A stretch of DNA of 64,000 nt from an uncultured Clostridia bacterium (GCA_934463165.1 CAKSJG010000005.1:37916-101915), one strand, 5' to 3'; positions 29,324-37,151 are shown, counted from the first letter of the stretch. Numbers and translations: made by a program. The notes: generated by a model not told the origin, from the sequence alone.

Positions 29324-30043
29324 ATGACTTTTCATATTTTGACGCTTTTTCCCGAAATGTTCGGGGCTGTATTGCATTCAAGCATGCTCGGACGTGCGGA
29401 GGAAAAAGGGATATTAAAATTTAATCTGATAAATATACGTGATTTCAGCGGAAATAAGCATAACCGTGTGGATGATTATCCGTACGGCGGAGGCAGAGGC
29501 ATGGTAATGCAGGCGAAGCCTGTATATGACGCATACAAAAGTGTTGCCGACACTCTGAATGAAAAACCGTACGTTATATATATGTCGCCTAAGGGAAAGG
29601 TTTTTAACCAGAAAAAAGCCGTTGAACTCTCCGAAAAAAAAGATATTGTTTTTTTATGCGGACATTATGAGGGAATCGATCAGCGTGTTCTCGACGAAAT
29701 TGTTGACGAAGAAATATCAATCGGAGATTATGTTCTCACCGGCGGCGAAATACCCGCAATGACAGTTATAGACTCTGTCAGTCGTATGATAGACGGTGTT
29801 TTGTCAAATGAAGAGAGCTTCACCGATGAATCACACTACGGCGGTCTCCTGGAATATCCGCACTATACCAGACCGAGTGAATTTCACGGTGTTAAAGTTC
29901 CGGATATTCTGCTTTCGGGAGATCATGCAAAAATTGAGGCATGGCGCAGAAAACAGTCACTTCTTATAACAAAAGAAAAGAGACCGGATATGTATAATGC
30001 CGATTTTGAAAATTATGAGGCTGAACTCGGAAAAATGCGTTAA
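29324..30043 (+). CDS. trmD: tRNA (guanine37-N1)-methyltransferase TrmD
   Basis: A 239-residue SPOUT methyltransferase that adds m1G37 to tRNAs, preventing frameshifts. The family marks are clear: MTFHILTLFPEMF, YPYGGGRGMVMQAKPVYDA, and the knot IDQRVLDEIVDEEISIGDYV with LTGGEIPAMTVIDSVSR. The ATG at 29324 begins right after the rimM stop (TAA 29320-29322). An in-frame TTG at 29315 is less likely. Confidence 0.97.
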   Translation: MTFHILTLFPEMFGAVLHSSMLGRAEEKGILKFNLINIRDFSGNKHNRVDDYPYGGGRGMVMQAKPVYDAYKSVADTLNEKPYVIYMSPKGKVFNQKKAVELSEKKDIVFLCGHYEGIDQRVLDEIVDEEISIGDYVLTGGEIPAMTVIDSVSRMIDGVLSNEESFTDESHYGGLLEYPHYTRPSEFHGVKVPDILLSGDHAKIEAWRRKQSLLITKEKRPDMYNADFENYEAELGKMR

Positions 30044-30070
30044 TATTCGAACATTTTCAGGGTGATTATC

Positions 30071-30161
30071 GGTTACGGGTATATGTATTTTATTTTAAGT
30101 CGCTCAAACAGGCAATACAGTGGCGCTGAACTCACGAAAAAAAATACATACACCTGTAACC
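30071..30161 (+). ncRNA. Unassigned long hairpin downstream of trmD
   Basis: A 21-bp stem starting GGTTACGGGTATATGTATTT (30071-30091) pairs with AAATACATACACCTGTAACC (30142-30161), with one G-U and one A-C position. The loop is about 49 bases and includes CAGTGGCGCTGAACTCACG. A terminator-like hairpin follows immediately. No coding frame was found in 30044-30374. It could be a structured RNA, a 3'-end processing signal or a relic repeat. Confidence 0.4.
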
Positions 30162-30167
30162 TTAGAG

Positions 30168-30209
30168 AAAGCCGAGCACGATGTGCCGCTTGTTTAAAAA
30201 TATTTTTTT
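30168..30209 (+). terminator. Terminator of the trmD unit
   Basis: AAG-CG-GCAC / GTGC-CG-CTT stem with two bulged bases and a GAT loop, then TTTAAAAATATTTTTTT. Confidence 0.6.
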
Positions 30210-30272
30210 AGATAAATGTAGAGCGTTATACCGATCTTTTATTTGCTAAAATTAACAAATTTTAAAAAATAC

Positions 30273-30301
30273 TTGATTTTTGAAAACTTATGTGTTACAA
30301 T
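30273..30301 (+). promoter_or_regulatory. Promoter of rplS
   Basis: TTGATT at 30273-30278, 17-base spacer, TACAAT at 30296-30301. Confidence 0.7.
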
Positions 30302-30307
30302 ACAATA

Positions 30308-30374
30308 GTATGTGGGCGGTCCTCTGACGATTTTTGTATGTCGCATGAACGTCCGAGTGAGAGGAGAAATAAAA
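30308..30374 (+). promoter_or_regulatory. Candidate L19 autoregulatory leader
   Basis: CCTCT-GACG (30321-30329) can pair with CGTC (30350-30353) and AGAGG (30360-30364), separated by a six-base bulge. The last arm overlaps the ribosome site GAGAGGAG of rplS. Ribosomal protein leaders are known upstream of rplS in Firmicutes; position and shape fit, exact family match not verified. Confidence 0.5.
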
Positions 30375-30716
30375 ATGAACATTATTGACAGCTTAACAGC
30401 AGATCAGATCAGATCTGACCTTCCTGCTTTTAACATCGGTGATACCATTAAGGTTCACGTTAAAATCAAAGAAGGAAACAGAGAAAGAATCCAGGTTTTT
30501 GAAGGTACTGTTATTGCAAAGAAACACGGAGGCATTCAGGAAACATTTACCGTAAGAAGAATTTCATACGGTGTAGGTGTTGAAAGAACATTCCCTGCAA
30601 ATTCACCGAAGATTGCCAAAATCGAAATTGTCAGAAAGGGTAAAGTCAGAAGAGCAAAACTTTACTATCTGCGTGACAGAGTCGGCAAAGCAACAAGAGT
30701 TAAGGAAAAAATATGA
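30375..30716 (+). CDS. rplS: 50S ribosomal protein L19
   Basis: A 113-residue protein at the 30S-50S interface. The L19 signature is clear: FNIGDTIKVHVKIKEGNRER, QVFEGTVIAKKHGG, TFTVRRISYGVGVERTFP, KIEIVRKGKVRRAKLYYLR. Start 30375 follows GAGGAGAAATAAAA; the frame opens earlier but without a ribosome site. It has its own promoter and leader. Confidence 0.97.
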   Translation: MNIIDSLTADQIRSDLPAFNIGDTIKVHVKIKEGNRERIQVFEGTVIAKKHGGIQETFTVRRISYGVGVERTFPANSPKIAKIEIVRKGKVRRAKLYYLRDRVGKATRVKEKI

Positions 30717-30723
30717 TGATATA

Positions 30724-30755
30724 AAATCGGGGAGATTTTCTCTCCCCGATTTATC
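30724..30755 (+). terminator. Hairpin between rplS and lepB
   Basis: Perfect 12-bp stem AAATCGGGGAGA / TCTCCCCGATTT with a 5-base loop. Only a short T tract follows, so it may act as a partial terminator. Confidence 0.65.
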
Positions 30756-30838
30756 GGATTATGACTGTTTGCAATGGTATAACTGCCATTGCTTTTTTTC
30801 TAAATTGGATATTGAGTTTTATCGAAAGGAAGATTGTT

Positions 30839-31540
30839 ATGTCGGATTTTCAAAATGATAATATTGGCGATAATATGAATAACTCTCCGGAGCAAAATAC
30901 AAATGCGGATGTTTCGGCTACGGTCGGTGATACGTCGGAGGAGCCTGTTCAGCCTGCCGGCAATAGAGCGCTTAAGGAACTCGGCAGTTGGGTGATGTGC
31001 ATAATTATTGCGGTTGCCATTGCTCTTGTTCTCAGAAATTTTGTTTTTACGGTGGTAAAGGTTGACGGCAGTTCCATGGTTCCCACTCTGGAAGACGGTC
31101 AGCGCCTGTTTACCCGTATTATAGGTTATGAACCGCAAAGAGGCGATATCATTATATTCCATCCGAAGTCAAATACGAAAATTTCATATGTTAAAAGAGT
31201 TATTGCTCTTGAGGGCGACAGAATTTGGATTGATGAATCTACGGGTGACGTTCACTTAAAGAAAAGAGGCAGCGATAAGTGGGAAGTTCTTGACGAAGAT
31301 TACATTGCCGAAAAACCGCTTGCTGCAGGTATCGCTCAAAGATTTTCGGATGATTCGGGTGAAGAGGGACTTCTTATAGAAAAAGGCAAGATCTTTGTTA
31401 TGGGAGATAACCGTAACAACAGCAATGACAGCCGAAACGATCTCGGTGACCGTGCGGTCGGTCAGGTTTCAAAGGATCTGATTGTCGGCAAGGCAGTTTT
31501 CAGATGGTGGCCCGTCAATAAAGCAGGAGTACTTCACTGA
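30839..31540 (+). CDS. lepB: Signal peptidase I
   Basis: A 233-residue membrane-bound serine protease that removes signal peptides. After a hydrophilic Asn/Asp-rich N terminus of about 45 residues there is one membrane helix (SWVMCIIIAVAIALVLRNFV). The catalytic Ser lies in VKVDGSSMVPTLEDG, the Lys in ISYVKRVIALEGDRI, and box E is GDNRNNSNDSRNDLGDRAVG. Start 30839 follows GAAAGGAAG; the longer frame from 30761 is unsupported. It would process the secreted proteins elsewhere in this window. Confidence 0.95.
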   Translation: MSDFQNDNIGDNMNNSPEQNTNADVSATVGDTSEEPVQPAGNRALKELGSWVMCIIIAVAIALVLRNFVFTVVKVDGSSMVPTLEDGQRLFTRIIGYEPQRGDIIIFHPKSNTKISYVKRVIALEGDRIWIDESTGDVHLKKRGSDKWEVLDEDYIAEKPLAAGIAQRFSDDSGEEGLLIEKGKIFVMGDNRNNSNDSRNDLGDRAVGQVSKDLIVGKAVFRWWPVNKAGVLH

Positions 31541-31550
31541 TATTTATAAA

Positions 31551-31600
31551 GCAAGATGAAAAATCGCACTTTAAGTCGGGTTATTTCTCTTGCTTTTTTA
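31551..31600 (+). terminator. Terminator after lepB
   Basis: GCAAGA at 31551 pairs with TCTTGC at 31588-31593, extended by AT-rich pairing, then TTTTTTATTT. Confidence 0.6.
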
Positions 31601-31612
31601 TTTGGAGGACAT

Positions 31613-32035
31613 ATGATAATAAAACAAAACAATAACGAAATTTATGAAAAATTTGTCTATGATAATCTCAAGGCAAATAACCGCGAAAAATGCCGCTGGT
31701 TCGGTGAACACTTTCCGCTTGTGACGGAAAAGGTTAATTTCATAGTTTTTGACGGCAGCGAGCTTGTAGGAGGAGCTGTCGGGTTTGTTGAACATAACTG
31801 GTACTTTTTGGATCTGCTTTGGCTCAGTGAAGCCTGCAGAGGAAAAAATATCGGAACAAGTATTATAAAAACAATAGAAAAATTTGCAAAAGAAAAAATG
31901 CTGACCGGTGTCCGTATGGAAACATGGGATTTTCAGGCACGCGGATTTTATGAAAAACTCGGCTACAGTGTATACGGCAAAATAGACGATTGTCCGCCCG
32001 GAGCAACAAATTATTATTTGCTGAAAAGGCTGTGA
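31613..32035 (+). CDS. GNAT family N-acetyltransferase
   Basis: A 140-residue acetyltransferase. The acetyl-CoA binding turn is LWLSEACRGKNIGTSIIKTI, followed by TGVRMETWDFQARGFYEKLG and the terminal strand region YSVYGKIDDCPPG. ATG 31613 follows TTTGGAGG; an upstream in-frame ATG at 31556 lies inside the terminator hairpin. The substrate is unknown. It interrupts the usual lepB-rbgA neighbourhood. Confidence 0.85.
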   Translation: MIIKQNNNEIYEKFVYDNLKANNREKCRWFGEHFPLVTEKVNFIVFDGSELVGGAVGFVEHNWYFLDLLWLSEACRGKNIGTSIIKTIEKFAKEKMLTGVRMETWDFQARGFYEKLGYSVYGKIDDCPPGATNYYLLKRL

Positions 32036-32081
32036 AATATAACATTTTTATAGATTATAAAATAATGGGACGGTGATACAA

Positions 32082-32963
32082 ATGGGTGAAAACACTGTGA
32101 ATATAAACTGGTACCCCGGTCATATGACAAAGGCGGTACGCATGATGGAAGACAATCTGAAGCTTATCGATATCGTTGTTGAGCTTGTGGATGCCCGTCT
32201 GCCGCTCAGCAGCAGAAATCCGCGGATAGATGAGTTTGTTAAAAACAAACCGCATTTGCTGCTTCTCAATAAGAGTGATATTGCAGATGCAAAGTGCAAT
32301 GAGGAATGGAAGAATTATTTTGCTTCAAAGGGAATTTCAACTGCTGCGGTAAGCTCTGTGTCGGGCAAAAATTTTAATTTTATATTTGATAAATGCAAAA
32401 GTCTGATTGCCGATAAGATAGAGCGCGAAAAGCAAAAGGGTATTGTTAACCGTTCAATAAAGCTCATGGTGTGCGGTGTTCCGAATGTCGGAAAGTCTTC
32501 GTTTATAAACAAGCTTTCGGGCAAGAAAAGTGCAATAACAGGTGACAGACCGGGTGTTACAAAGGGTAAGCAGTGGATAAGGCTTAAAAATAATTTTGAG
32601 CTTCTCGATACTCCGGGAATACTTTGGCCGAAATTTGAGGATGAATCGGTCGGATTAAAACTTGCTTTTACGGGTGCAATAAAAGACGAAATAATGGATA
32701 CGGAATACCTTGCATGCAAGCTATTGACCTTTTTAAGGGATAACTATCCCGATTCTCTTGCTGCAAGATATAAAATGACGGATTTTGAGAGTATGGAGGG
32801 GTATGATCTTCTGGAATATCTCGGGAAAAAGCGCGGATTTGTCGTGTCGGGCGGTGAGATAGATACAGAGCGCGCGTCAAATGTTTTGCTTGATGAATTC
32901 AGAGCGGCAAAGCTCGGGAACATAACTCTGGAAAAGCCGTCCGATTTTAATGCGGATGCATGA
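32082..32963 (+). CDS. rbgA: Ribosome biogenesis GTPase RbgA (YlqF)
   Basis: A 293-residue circularly permuted GTPase needed for late 50S assembly in Firmicutes. G4 (LLLNKSDIAD) comes before G1 (CGVPNVGKSSFINKLSG), with G3 DTPGILWPK. The N terminus INWYPGHMTKAVRMMEDNL is the YlqF hallmark. Start 32082; the upstream in-frame GTG at 32073 overlaps the ribosome site region GGGACGGTG. It lies before rnhB as in Bacillus. Confidence 0.95.
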   Translation: MGENTVNINWYPGHMTKAVRMMEDNLKLIDIVVELVDARLPLSSRNPRIDEFVKNKPHLLLLNKSDIADAKCNEEWKNYFASKGISTAAVSSVSGKNFNFIFDKCKSLIADKIEREKQKGIVNRSIKLMVCGVPNVGKSSFINKLSGKKSAITGDRPGVTKGKQWIRLKNNFELLDTPGILWPKFEDESVGLKLAFTGAIKDEIMDTEYLACKLLTFLRDNYPDSLAARYKMTDFESMEGYDLLEYLGKKRGFVVSGGEIDTERASNVLLDEFRAAKLGNITLEKPSDFNADA

Positions 32964-33011
32964 TAAACCCGAATTTTAAACGGTTATTTTTCTGAAAGGA
33001 AAGTTGATTTT

Positions 33012-33629
33012 ATGAATACGGCAGATAATATGTTTGAATACGAAAACTCACTTCGAAAAGAGGGCTTCAGGCTCATTGCCGGTGTTGACGAAGCAGGCAG
33101 AGGTCCGCTTGCGGGCGCGGTGTATGCTGCGGCGGTTATCTTTGACGAGGGAGTATATATAGAAGGCGTCAATGATTCGAAAAAGCTGAGCGAAAAAAAG
33201 CGGGAAGCTCTTTTTGATGAGATCATAGCCAAAGCAAGATGCTACAGCATATTTTCGGCAGATGAAAAAATCATTGATGAGATCAATATTCTTAATGCAA
33301 CATACCGCGCGTTTGAGGGTGCGATAAACGGTCTTTCGGAAAAACCCGATTTTGTATTGATAGACGGCAACAGATGCGGCAATATTGAAATACCGCATAA
33401 GACGGTTGTAAAAGGTGATTCGTTAAGCTTCAGCATTGCGGCGGCATCCATTCTTGCAAAAGTTTCAAGAGACAGATATATCATTGAAGCCGATAAGCTT
33501 TATCCGGAATACGGTTTTGCAAAGCATAAAGGCTACGGTACAAAAGAGCATCGGGAAGCAATCCAAAAATACGGACCGTGCCCTATTCACAGAAAAACTT
33601 TCGGCGGTGTAAGGGAGTATGTCAGATGA
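33012..33629 (+). CDS. rnhB: Ribonuclease HII
   Basis: A 205-residue RNase HII, which removes ribonucleotides and RNA from RNA-DNA hybrids. Catalytic motif AGVDEAGRGPLAGAVYAAAV with the DE pair, then DSKKLSEKKRE, LIDGNRC, SIAAASILAKVSRDRYI. GAAAGGAAAG precedes the ATG. It overlaps yraN by four bases (ATGA). Confidence 0.96.
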   Translation: MNTADNMFEYENSLRKEGFRLIAGVDEAGRGPLAGAVYAAAVIFDEGVYIEGVNDSKKLSEKKREALFDEIIAKARCYSIFSADEKIIDEINILNATYRAFEGAINGLSEKPDFVLIDGNRCGNIEIPHKTVVKGDSLSFSIAAASILAKVSRDRYIIEADKLYPEYGFAKHKGYGTKEHREAIQKYGPCPIHRKTFGGVREYVR

Positions 33630-33997
33630 CGGTCAAAAATATTTCCGGAAAGCTCGGCGAGGAAGCGGCGGCAAGGTATTTGTGTGAACACGGATATGAG
33701 ATAGTCCGCCGTAATTATCGGACAAGGGTCTCCGAAACGGACATAATTGCAAAAGACGGAGACGTTTTGTGTTTTATTGAGGTGAAAACAAGAAAAAATA
33801 AAAGCTTTGGCAGCGGTGCGGAATATGTTGATTATAAAAAGAAAGAAAAAATGATTCTTGCCGCAAGAAGCTTTTTGGCATATGACCGCAGCGGATGTGA
33901 TATCCGTTTTGACGTTGTTGAGGTTTACGGCAGCGTTATGCCGTCGGGATTTTGTGTAAATGAAATTAATGTTATTAAAAATGCGTTTGATGTGTAA
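33626..33997 (+). CDS. yraN: YraN / UPF0102 family nuclease-like protein
   Basis: A 123-residue protein with the restriction-endonuclease-like core of UPF0102: GKLGEEAAARYLCEHGYEIV, TDIIAKDGDVLCFIEVKTRK. The E-V-K pattern suggests nuclease ability, but the cellular role is not settled. Its ATG overlaps the rnhB TGA (33626-33629), indicating coupling. A strong terminator follows. Confidence 0.9.
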   Translation: MTVKNISGKLGEEAAARYLCEHGYEIVRRNYRTRVSETDIIAKDGDVLCFIEVKTRKNKSFGSGAEYVDYKKKEKMILAARSFLAYDRSGCDIRFDVVEVYGSVMPSGFCVNEINVIKNAFDV

Positions 33998-34001
33998 TAC
34001 G

Positions 34002-34037
34002 AAAAAAAGATGAGCCTTTCGGCGGCTCATCTTTTTT
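34002..34037 (+). terminator. Bidirectional terminator
   Basis: AAAAAAAGATGAGCC / GGCTCATCTTTTTT stem with a TTTCGGC-type loop, between convergent yraN and the isomerase-like gene; works on both strands. Confidence 0.9.
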
Positions 34038-34043
34038 ATCTGT

Positions 34044-34904
34044 TTATTTATATTCTTCAAATTTTTTAATCATTCTTCTGCCGAGTTTGCTCATCATTTC
34101 AAGTGCAATATCAACACAGTCCGTCGGCAGACCCTGGAAAAACGAACAAGCTTCATATGTAAAGTTGCCTTCGTATCCGATTTCCGCGATAGCTTTCATT
34201 ATCTCTTCCCAATTCATTTTACCCATATACGGGATAGTGTGAGAGTCATTTCTGTAGTCATTGTCGTGAATATGGAGCGCTTTAATTCTTTTGCTTCCCA
34301 TTTGTCTCAGCATGTCCTGAGCTTCCTCGCCCACAAGACCGCAGTGCCCGAGGTCAAGGCAGCCGACAAGATATTCATCGTTTATATCATCAATCATTTT
34401 GTTAAACATTTCCGCATCGCTGCAAACGTTTTTAATGCAGCAAGCTCTTTTTTCATCATAACCCCACATGTTTTCGGTAGCAATTTTTATTCCGAATTTT
34501 TTTGCATAAGGGAGAAGCTCTTTGTAGAATTCAACGTTCATTCTGTGAGGATCGTCACCCTCTCTGAAATGCTGAATCGGATGAACAACAATAATTTCCG
34601 CGCCGAGATATGCTGCACATTCAAAAGCACGGATTATTTCGCCGAAACGTTTTTTGTTAAATTCCTCATTTCCGGAAATTGCACTCGGAAACGGTGCGTG
34701 AGACTGGGTGCATTTTATTCCGCATTTATCAGCCGTTTCTTTTACCTTTTTTAAATGGTCAAGGTATCCTTCCTTATATAAGGGCAGGTTTGTATCAAAC
34801 ATAGAAAGGTCATATGCATCAAAACCCGCATCTGCAATCATTTTAACAGCAGTCGGAGTGTCGGTACGCGTGTCTAAAAATTCGGTTTTTGTTACTAAAA
34901 GCAT
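34044..34904 (-). CDS. Sugar phosphate isomerase/epimerase (xylose isomerase-like TIM barrel)
   Basis: A 286-residue protein of the AP-endonuclease-2/xylose isomerase-like fold. Visible metal-site segments: IKIATENMWG (Glu), LVGCLDLGHCGLVGEEA (Asp and His), IKALHIHDNDYRND (His), and GNFTYEACSFFQ (Glu). Residues TQSHAPFP and EIIVVHPIQHF fit the active-site strands. Such proteins isomerise or epimerise sugars or inositols; the substrate cannot be told. It is monocistronic with a good promoter and lies between unrelated genes. GAAAGG precedes the ATG. Confidence 0.85.
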   Translation of the reverse strand: MLLVTKTEFLDTRTDTPTAVKMIADAGFDAYDLSMFDTNLPLYKEGYLDHLKKVKETADKCGIKCTQSHAPFPSAISGNEEFNKKRFGEIIRAFECAAYLGAEIIVVHPIQHFREGDDPHRMNVEFYKELLPYAKKFGIKIATENMWGYDEKRACCIKNVCSDAEMFNKMIDDINDEYLVGCLDLGHCGLVGEEAQDMLRQMGSKRIKALHIHDNDYRNDSHTIPYMGKMNWEEIMKAIAEIGYEGNFTYEACSFFQGLPTDCVDIALEMMSKLGRRMIKKFEEYK

Positions 34905-34938
34905 TTAATCAAATCCTTTCAATTCATCATATATGGGT

Positions 34939-34967
34939 AGTGTAACATTGCTATCCGACGGTGTCAA
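34939..34967 (-). promoter_or_regulatory. Promoter of the isomerase-like gene
   Basis: On the minus strand TTGACA (34967-34962), 17-base spacer, TACACT (34944-34939). Confidence 0.75.
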
Positions 34968-35050
34968 GCATTTTTTGACAAAAATTCATTGTAAATGAGA
35001 CAACAAAGGCAGTTATGTGAATTTTTTTAAAAATAGATAAGTTGTATATT

Positions 35051-35128
35051 TTCCACTAATTACACTGTTATTTCCACTTTTCGAGTGAAAAAAGTGGAAA
35101 AAGTGGAAATTCCACTTGATTTTCCACT
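35051..35128 (+). promoter_or_regulatory. Cluster of TTCCACT operator-like repeats
   Basis: Six exact copies of TTCCACT or its complement AGTGGAA: 35051, 35072, 35093(-), 35102(-), 35110 and 35122, plus a degenerate AGTGAAA at 35084. Two copies flank or overlap the -35 region of the regulator gene at 35180. The pattern suggests cooperative autoregulation. Confidence 0.6.
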
Positions 35129-35144
35129 TGATTTTGGCTATAAT
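35116..35144 (+). promoter_or_regulatory. Promoter of the AlbA-type regulator
   Basis: TTGATT at 35116-35121, 17-base spacer, TATAAT at 35139-35144. The spacer and -35 are covered by the TTCCACT repeats. Confidence 0.7.
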
Positions 35145-35179
35145 AATAAATGAAAATAGGTAAAAGAGGTGATTTTGTA

Positions 35180-36478
35180 ATGATTGAAAATGAAATAACC
35201 GAATTTAAACGTGAATATACAGATAATATTTTAAAAACGGTAATAGCTTTTGCCAATACAGCCGGAGGAAGGATACTCATAGGTGTTGATGATAACGGAG
35301 AGCCTATTGGTGTAGAAAATATTGACAATTGTTATACACGGGTTACAAACGCCATACGAGACAATATTTCGCCGGATGTTACAATGTTCATTAAATATGC
35401 GGTAAATGAAAATGAGCAGATCGTTGAAATTATTGTATCGGAGGGGACAAATAAACCGTATTTTTTGAAATCAAAGGGTATGCGTCCTGAAGGTGTGTAT
35501 ATCCGTCAGGGAGCATCTTCTGCTCCGGCATCTGTCGACAAAATACGGCAAATAATAAAGCTGTCTGAAAAAGAAAGTTTTGAAGAGGGGCGTTCGTTAA
35601 ACCAATGTTTGCAATTTACGGAAGCAGCAAATGAATTTGCAGCAAAAAATGTAAAATTCAGCAAAGAAAAATATGTTTCACTCGGAATTGTAAATTCGGA
35701 TGACGGTTTATTTACAAACCTTGCGGTTCTTTTATCGGATGAATGTGAGCATACGATAAAAGCTGCAATTTTTGAAGGAAATGACAAAAAGGTATTCAAA
35801 GATAGAAAAGAATTTTCCGGCTCACTGTTCAAACAGCTCCGTAATTGTTATGAATTCTTGGAGCTTTGTAATCATACTGCCGCATCTTTTCAAGGTCTTG
35901 ACCGGATTGACAAAGAGGATTATCCTTCGTCGGCACTGAGAGAAGCATTGCTGAACGCCATAGTTCACAGAGATTACAGCTTCAGCGGAAGTATCATTAT
36001 CAATATTTTTGATGACAGAATAGAATTTGTTTCACTCGGCGGTTTGGTAAGCGGCTTATCTAAAGAAGATATTATGCGTGGCGTCTCACAGACACGAAAT
36101 CAAAATCTCGCAAATATTTTTTACAGATTGAAACATATTGAAGCATACGGAACAGGGATTCAGAGAATCTTTGATTTATATGCGGATGACAATGTTAAGC
36201 CGAATATAATTATTACCGATAATACCTTTACAATGGTACTTCCCAACAGAAATGCAGATGCTGTAAGAACAGAGAATACCGTATTTGTACCTGTTACGAA
36301 ACAAGAACAAATTATCGTTGATTATATAAAAAAGAATGGCTTTATTACCGATGATGAAATACAGTCAATATTAGGTATAAAAAAATCAAGGGCTTATCTG
36401 ATTACAAAAGCAATGAAAGATAAAAACATTCTTGTTACACATGGCAGAGGAAATGAAAAAAAGCACTGTCTGAAATAA
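35180..36478 (+). CDS. Schlafen/AlbA_2-type DNA-binding regulator with ATPase-like domain
   Basis: A 432-residue protein. N-terminal AlbA_2 domain: ITEFKREYTDNILKTVIAFA, then NTAGGRILIGVDDNGEPIGV and EGVYIRQGASSAPAS. Residues about 250-350 form the GHKL/HATPase-like part (SSALREALLNAIVHRDYSFS, IEAYGTGIQRIFDLY). The last about 60 residues resemble a winged helix (NGFITDDEIQSILGIKKSRA). Such proteins are common in Clostridia as regulators, often autoregulated; precise targets are rarely known. Start at 35180 follows AAGAGGTG; the frame opens at 35150 without a site. The operator cluster upstream fits self-repression. Confidence 0.82.
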   Translation: MIENEITEFKREYTDNILKTVIAFANTAGGRILIGVDDNGEPIGVENIDNCYTRVTNAIRDNISPDVTMFIKYAVNENEQIVEIIVSEGTNKPYFLKSKGMRPEGVYIRQGASSAPASVDKIRQIIKLSEKESFEEGRSLNQCLQFTEAANEFAAKNVKFSKEKYVSLGIVNSDDGLFTNLAVLLSDECEHTIKAAIFEGNDKKVFKDRKEFSGSLFKQLRNCYEFLELCNHTAASFQGLDRIDKEDYPSSALREALLNAIVHRDYSFSGSIIINIFDDRIEFVSLGGLVSGLSKEDIMRGVSQTRNQNLANIFYRLKHIEAYGTGIQRIFDLYADDNVKPNIIITDNTFTMVLPNRNADAVRTENTVFVPVTKQEQIIVDYIKKNGFITDDEIQSILGIKKSRAYLITKAMKDKNILVTHGRGNEKKHCLK

Positions 36479-36497
36479 TTTAATAAAATTTTATGCA

Positions 36498-36530
36498 AAG
36501 TCATCACCGTAAAAAGTGGTGACTTTTTTT
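36498..36530 (+). terminator. Terminator after the AlbA-type regulator
   Basis: AAAGTCATCACC / GTGGTGACTTTTTTT stem with a GTAAAAA loop. Confidence 0.88.
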
Positions 36531-36580
36531 AAATGCTTAAAAAACATAGATAAATAAAATAATATGTGTTATAATATTCT

Positions 36581-36740
36581 CGCCAAACAAGTTTCATAAG
36601 TAAATTGCAAGGATATTTTTTAATAGAATATCTTATTTTACCATATATTAATAACAGATTTGCGAATTTGATAAAAATGCGAATTCCGTCAGGTCTGTTG
36701 TATATGGTAAATCTTGCAATTCCCTGAAACTTGTTTGGCG
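36581..36740. repeat. 160-bp imperfect palindrome (MITE-like)
   Basis: Terminal inverted repeats CGCCAAACAAGTTTCA and TGAAACTTGTTTGGCG at the exact ends. Inside them are further nested pairs: AATTGCAAG / CTTGCAATT, TTTACCATATA / TATATGGTAAA and AACAGA / TCTGTT. No supported gene. No obvious target-site duplication. Confidence 0.65.
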
Positions 36741-36762
36741 ACAATCGGAGTTTGCGTTTTTT

Positions 36763-36792
36763 ATGCGTCAGCTTCGGTTGGCGCATTTTTTA
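36763..36792 (+). terminator. UUCG-loop terminator-like hairpin
   Basis: ATGCGTCAGC-TTCG-GTTGGCGCAT forms a 10-bp stem with two G-U pairs, followed by TTTTTTAT. It does not follow an intact gene; it lies next to the palindrome at 36581-36740. Confidence 0.6.
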
Positions 36793-36865
36793 TGTGTAAA
36801 TTTTTATTGTAATATAAATAGGTGATTGTAAAATAAAAATGTAAAAAATGTGGATAAATTTTTGC

Positions 36866-37017
36866 GGAACGCTGTGGTCAGCGTTCCCTACGTAGTAATT
36901 ACAAGTTTTCAGTTAATTATTAAATATGGTTTTATTGCAATTTTTCGTTAAAAGCAATTAGTTAATTGAAAACATACCTATCAATTTATTTGTAGGGAAC
37001 GGTGCCCACACCGTTCC
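36866..37017. repeat. Composite palindromic intergenic repeat (REP-like)
   Basis: Two hairpins, GGAACGCTG-TGGT-CAGCGTTCC (36866-36887) and GGAACGGTG-CCCA-CACCGTTCC (36996-37017), face each other through CCCTACG and GTAGGG. Between them GTTTTCAGTTAATTA pairs with TAGTTAATTGAAAAC. A related pair occurs at 48958-49012. 36793-36863 and 37018-37140 hold nothing else I can support. Confidence 0.65.
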
Positions 37018-37151
37018 GATGAAAAATAAACATTTTCATCTGTTTGCGGGAGAAAATGTAAATAAAATGATATCGCAGAATGTGCTTTAAATAAGATATT
37101 TTGTAATTTTACAATTAACTATATGTAATATTAAACATAGGAGGAAATTTC

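Noticed and set aside
30071..30209. 6S RNA or SRP RNA after trmD
   Set aside because: The structure is only about 100 bases plus a terminator, too short for 6S, and it lacks the SRP Alu or GGAA tetraloop features. Identity left open.
36529..36786. An 85-codon minus-strand frame across the palindrome
   Set aside because: It spans the 160-bp palindrome and two hairpins, has no ribosome site and no protein-like pattern.
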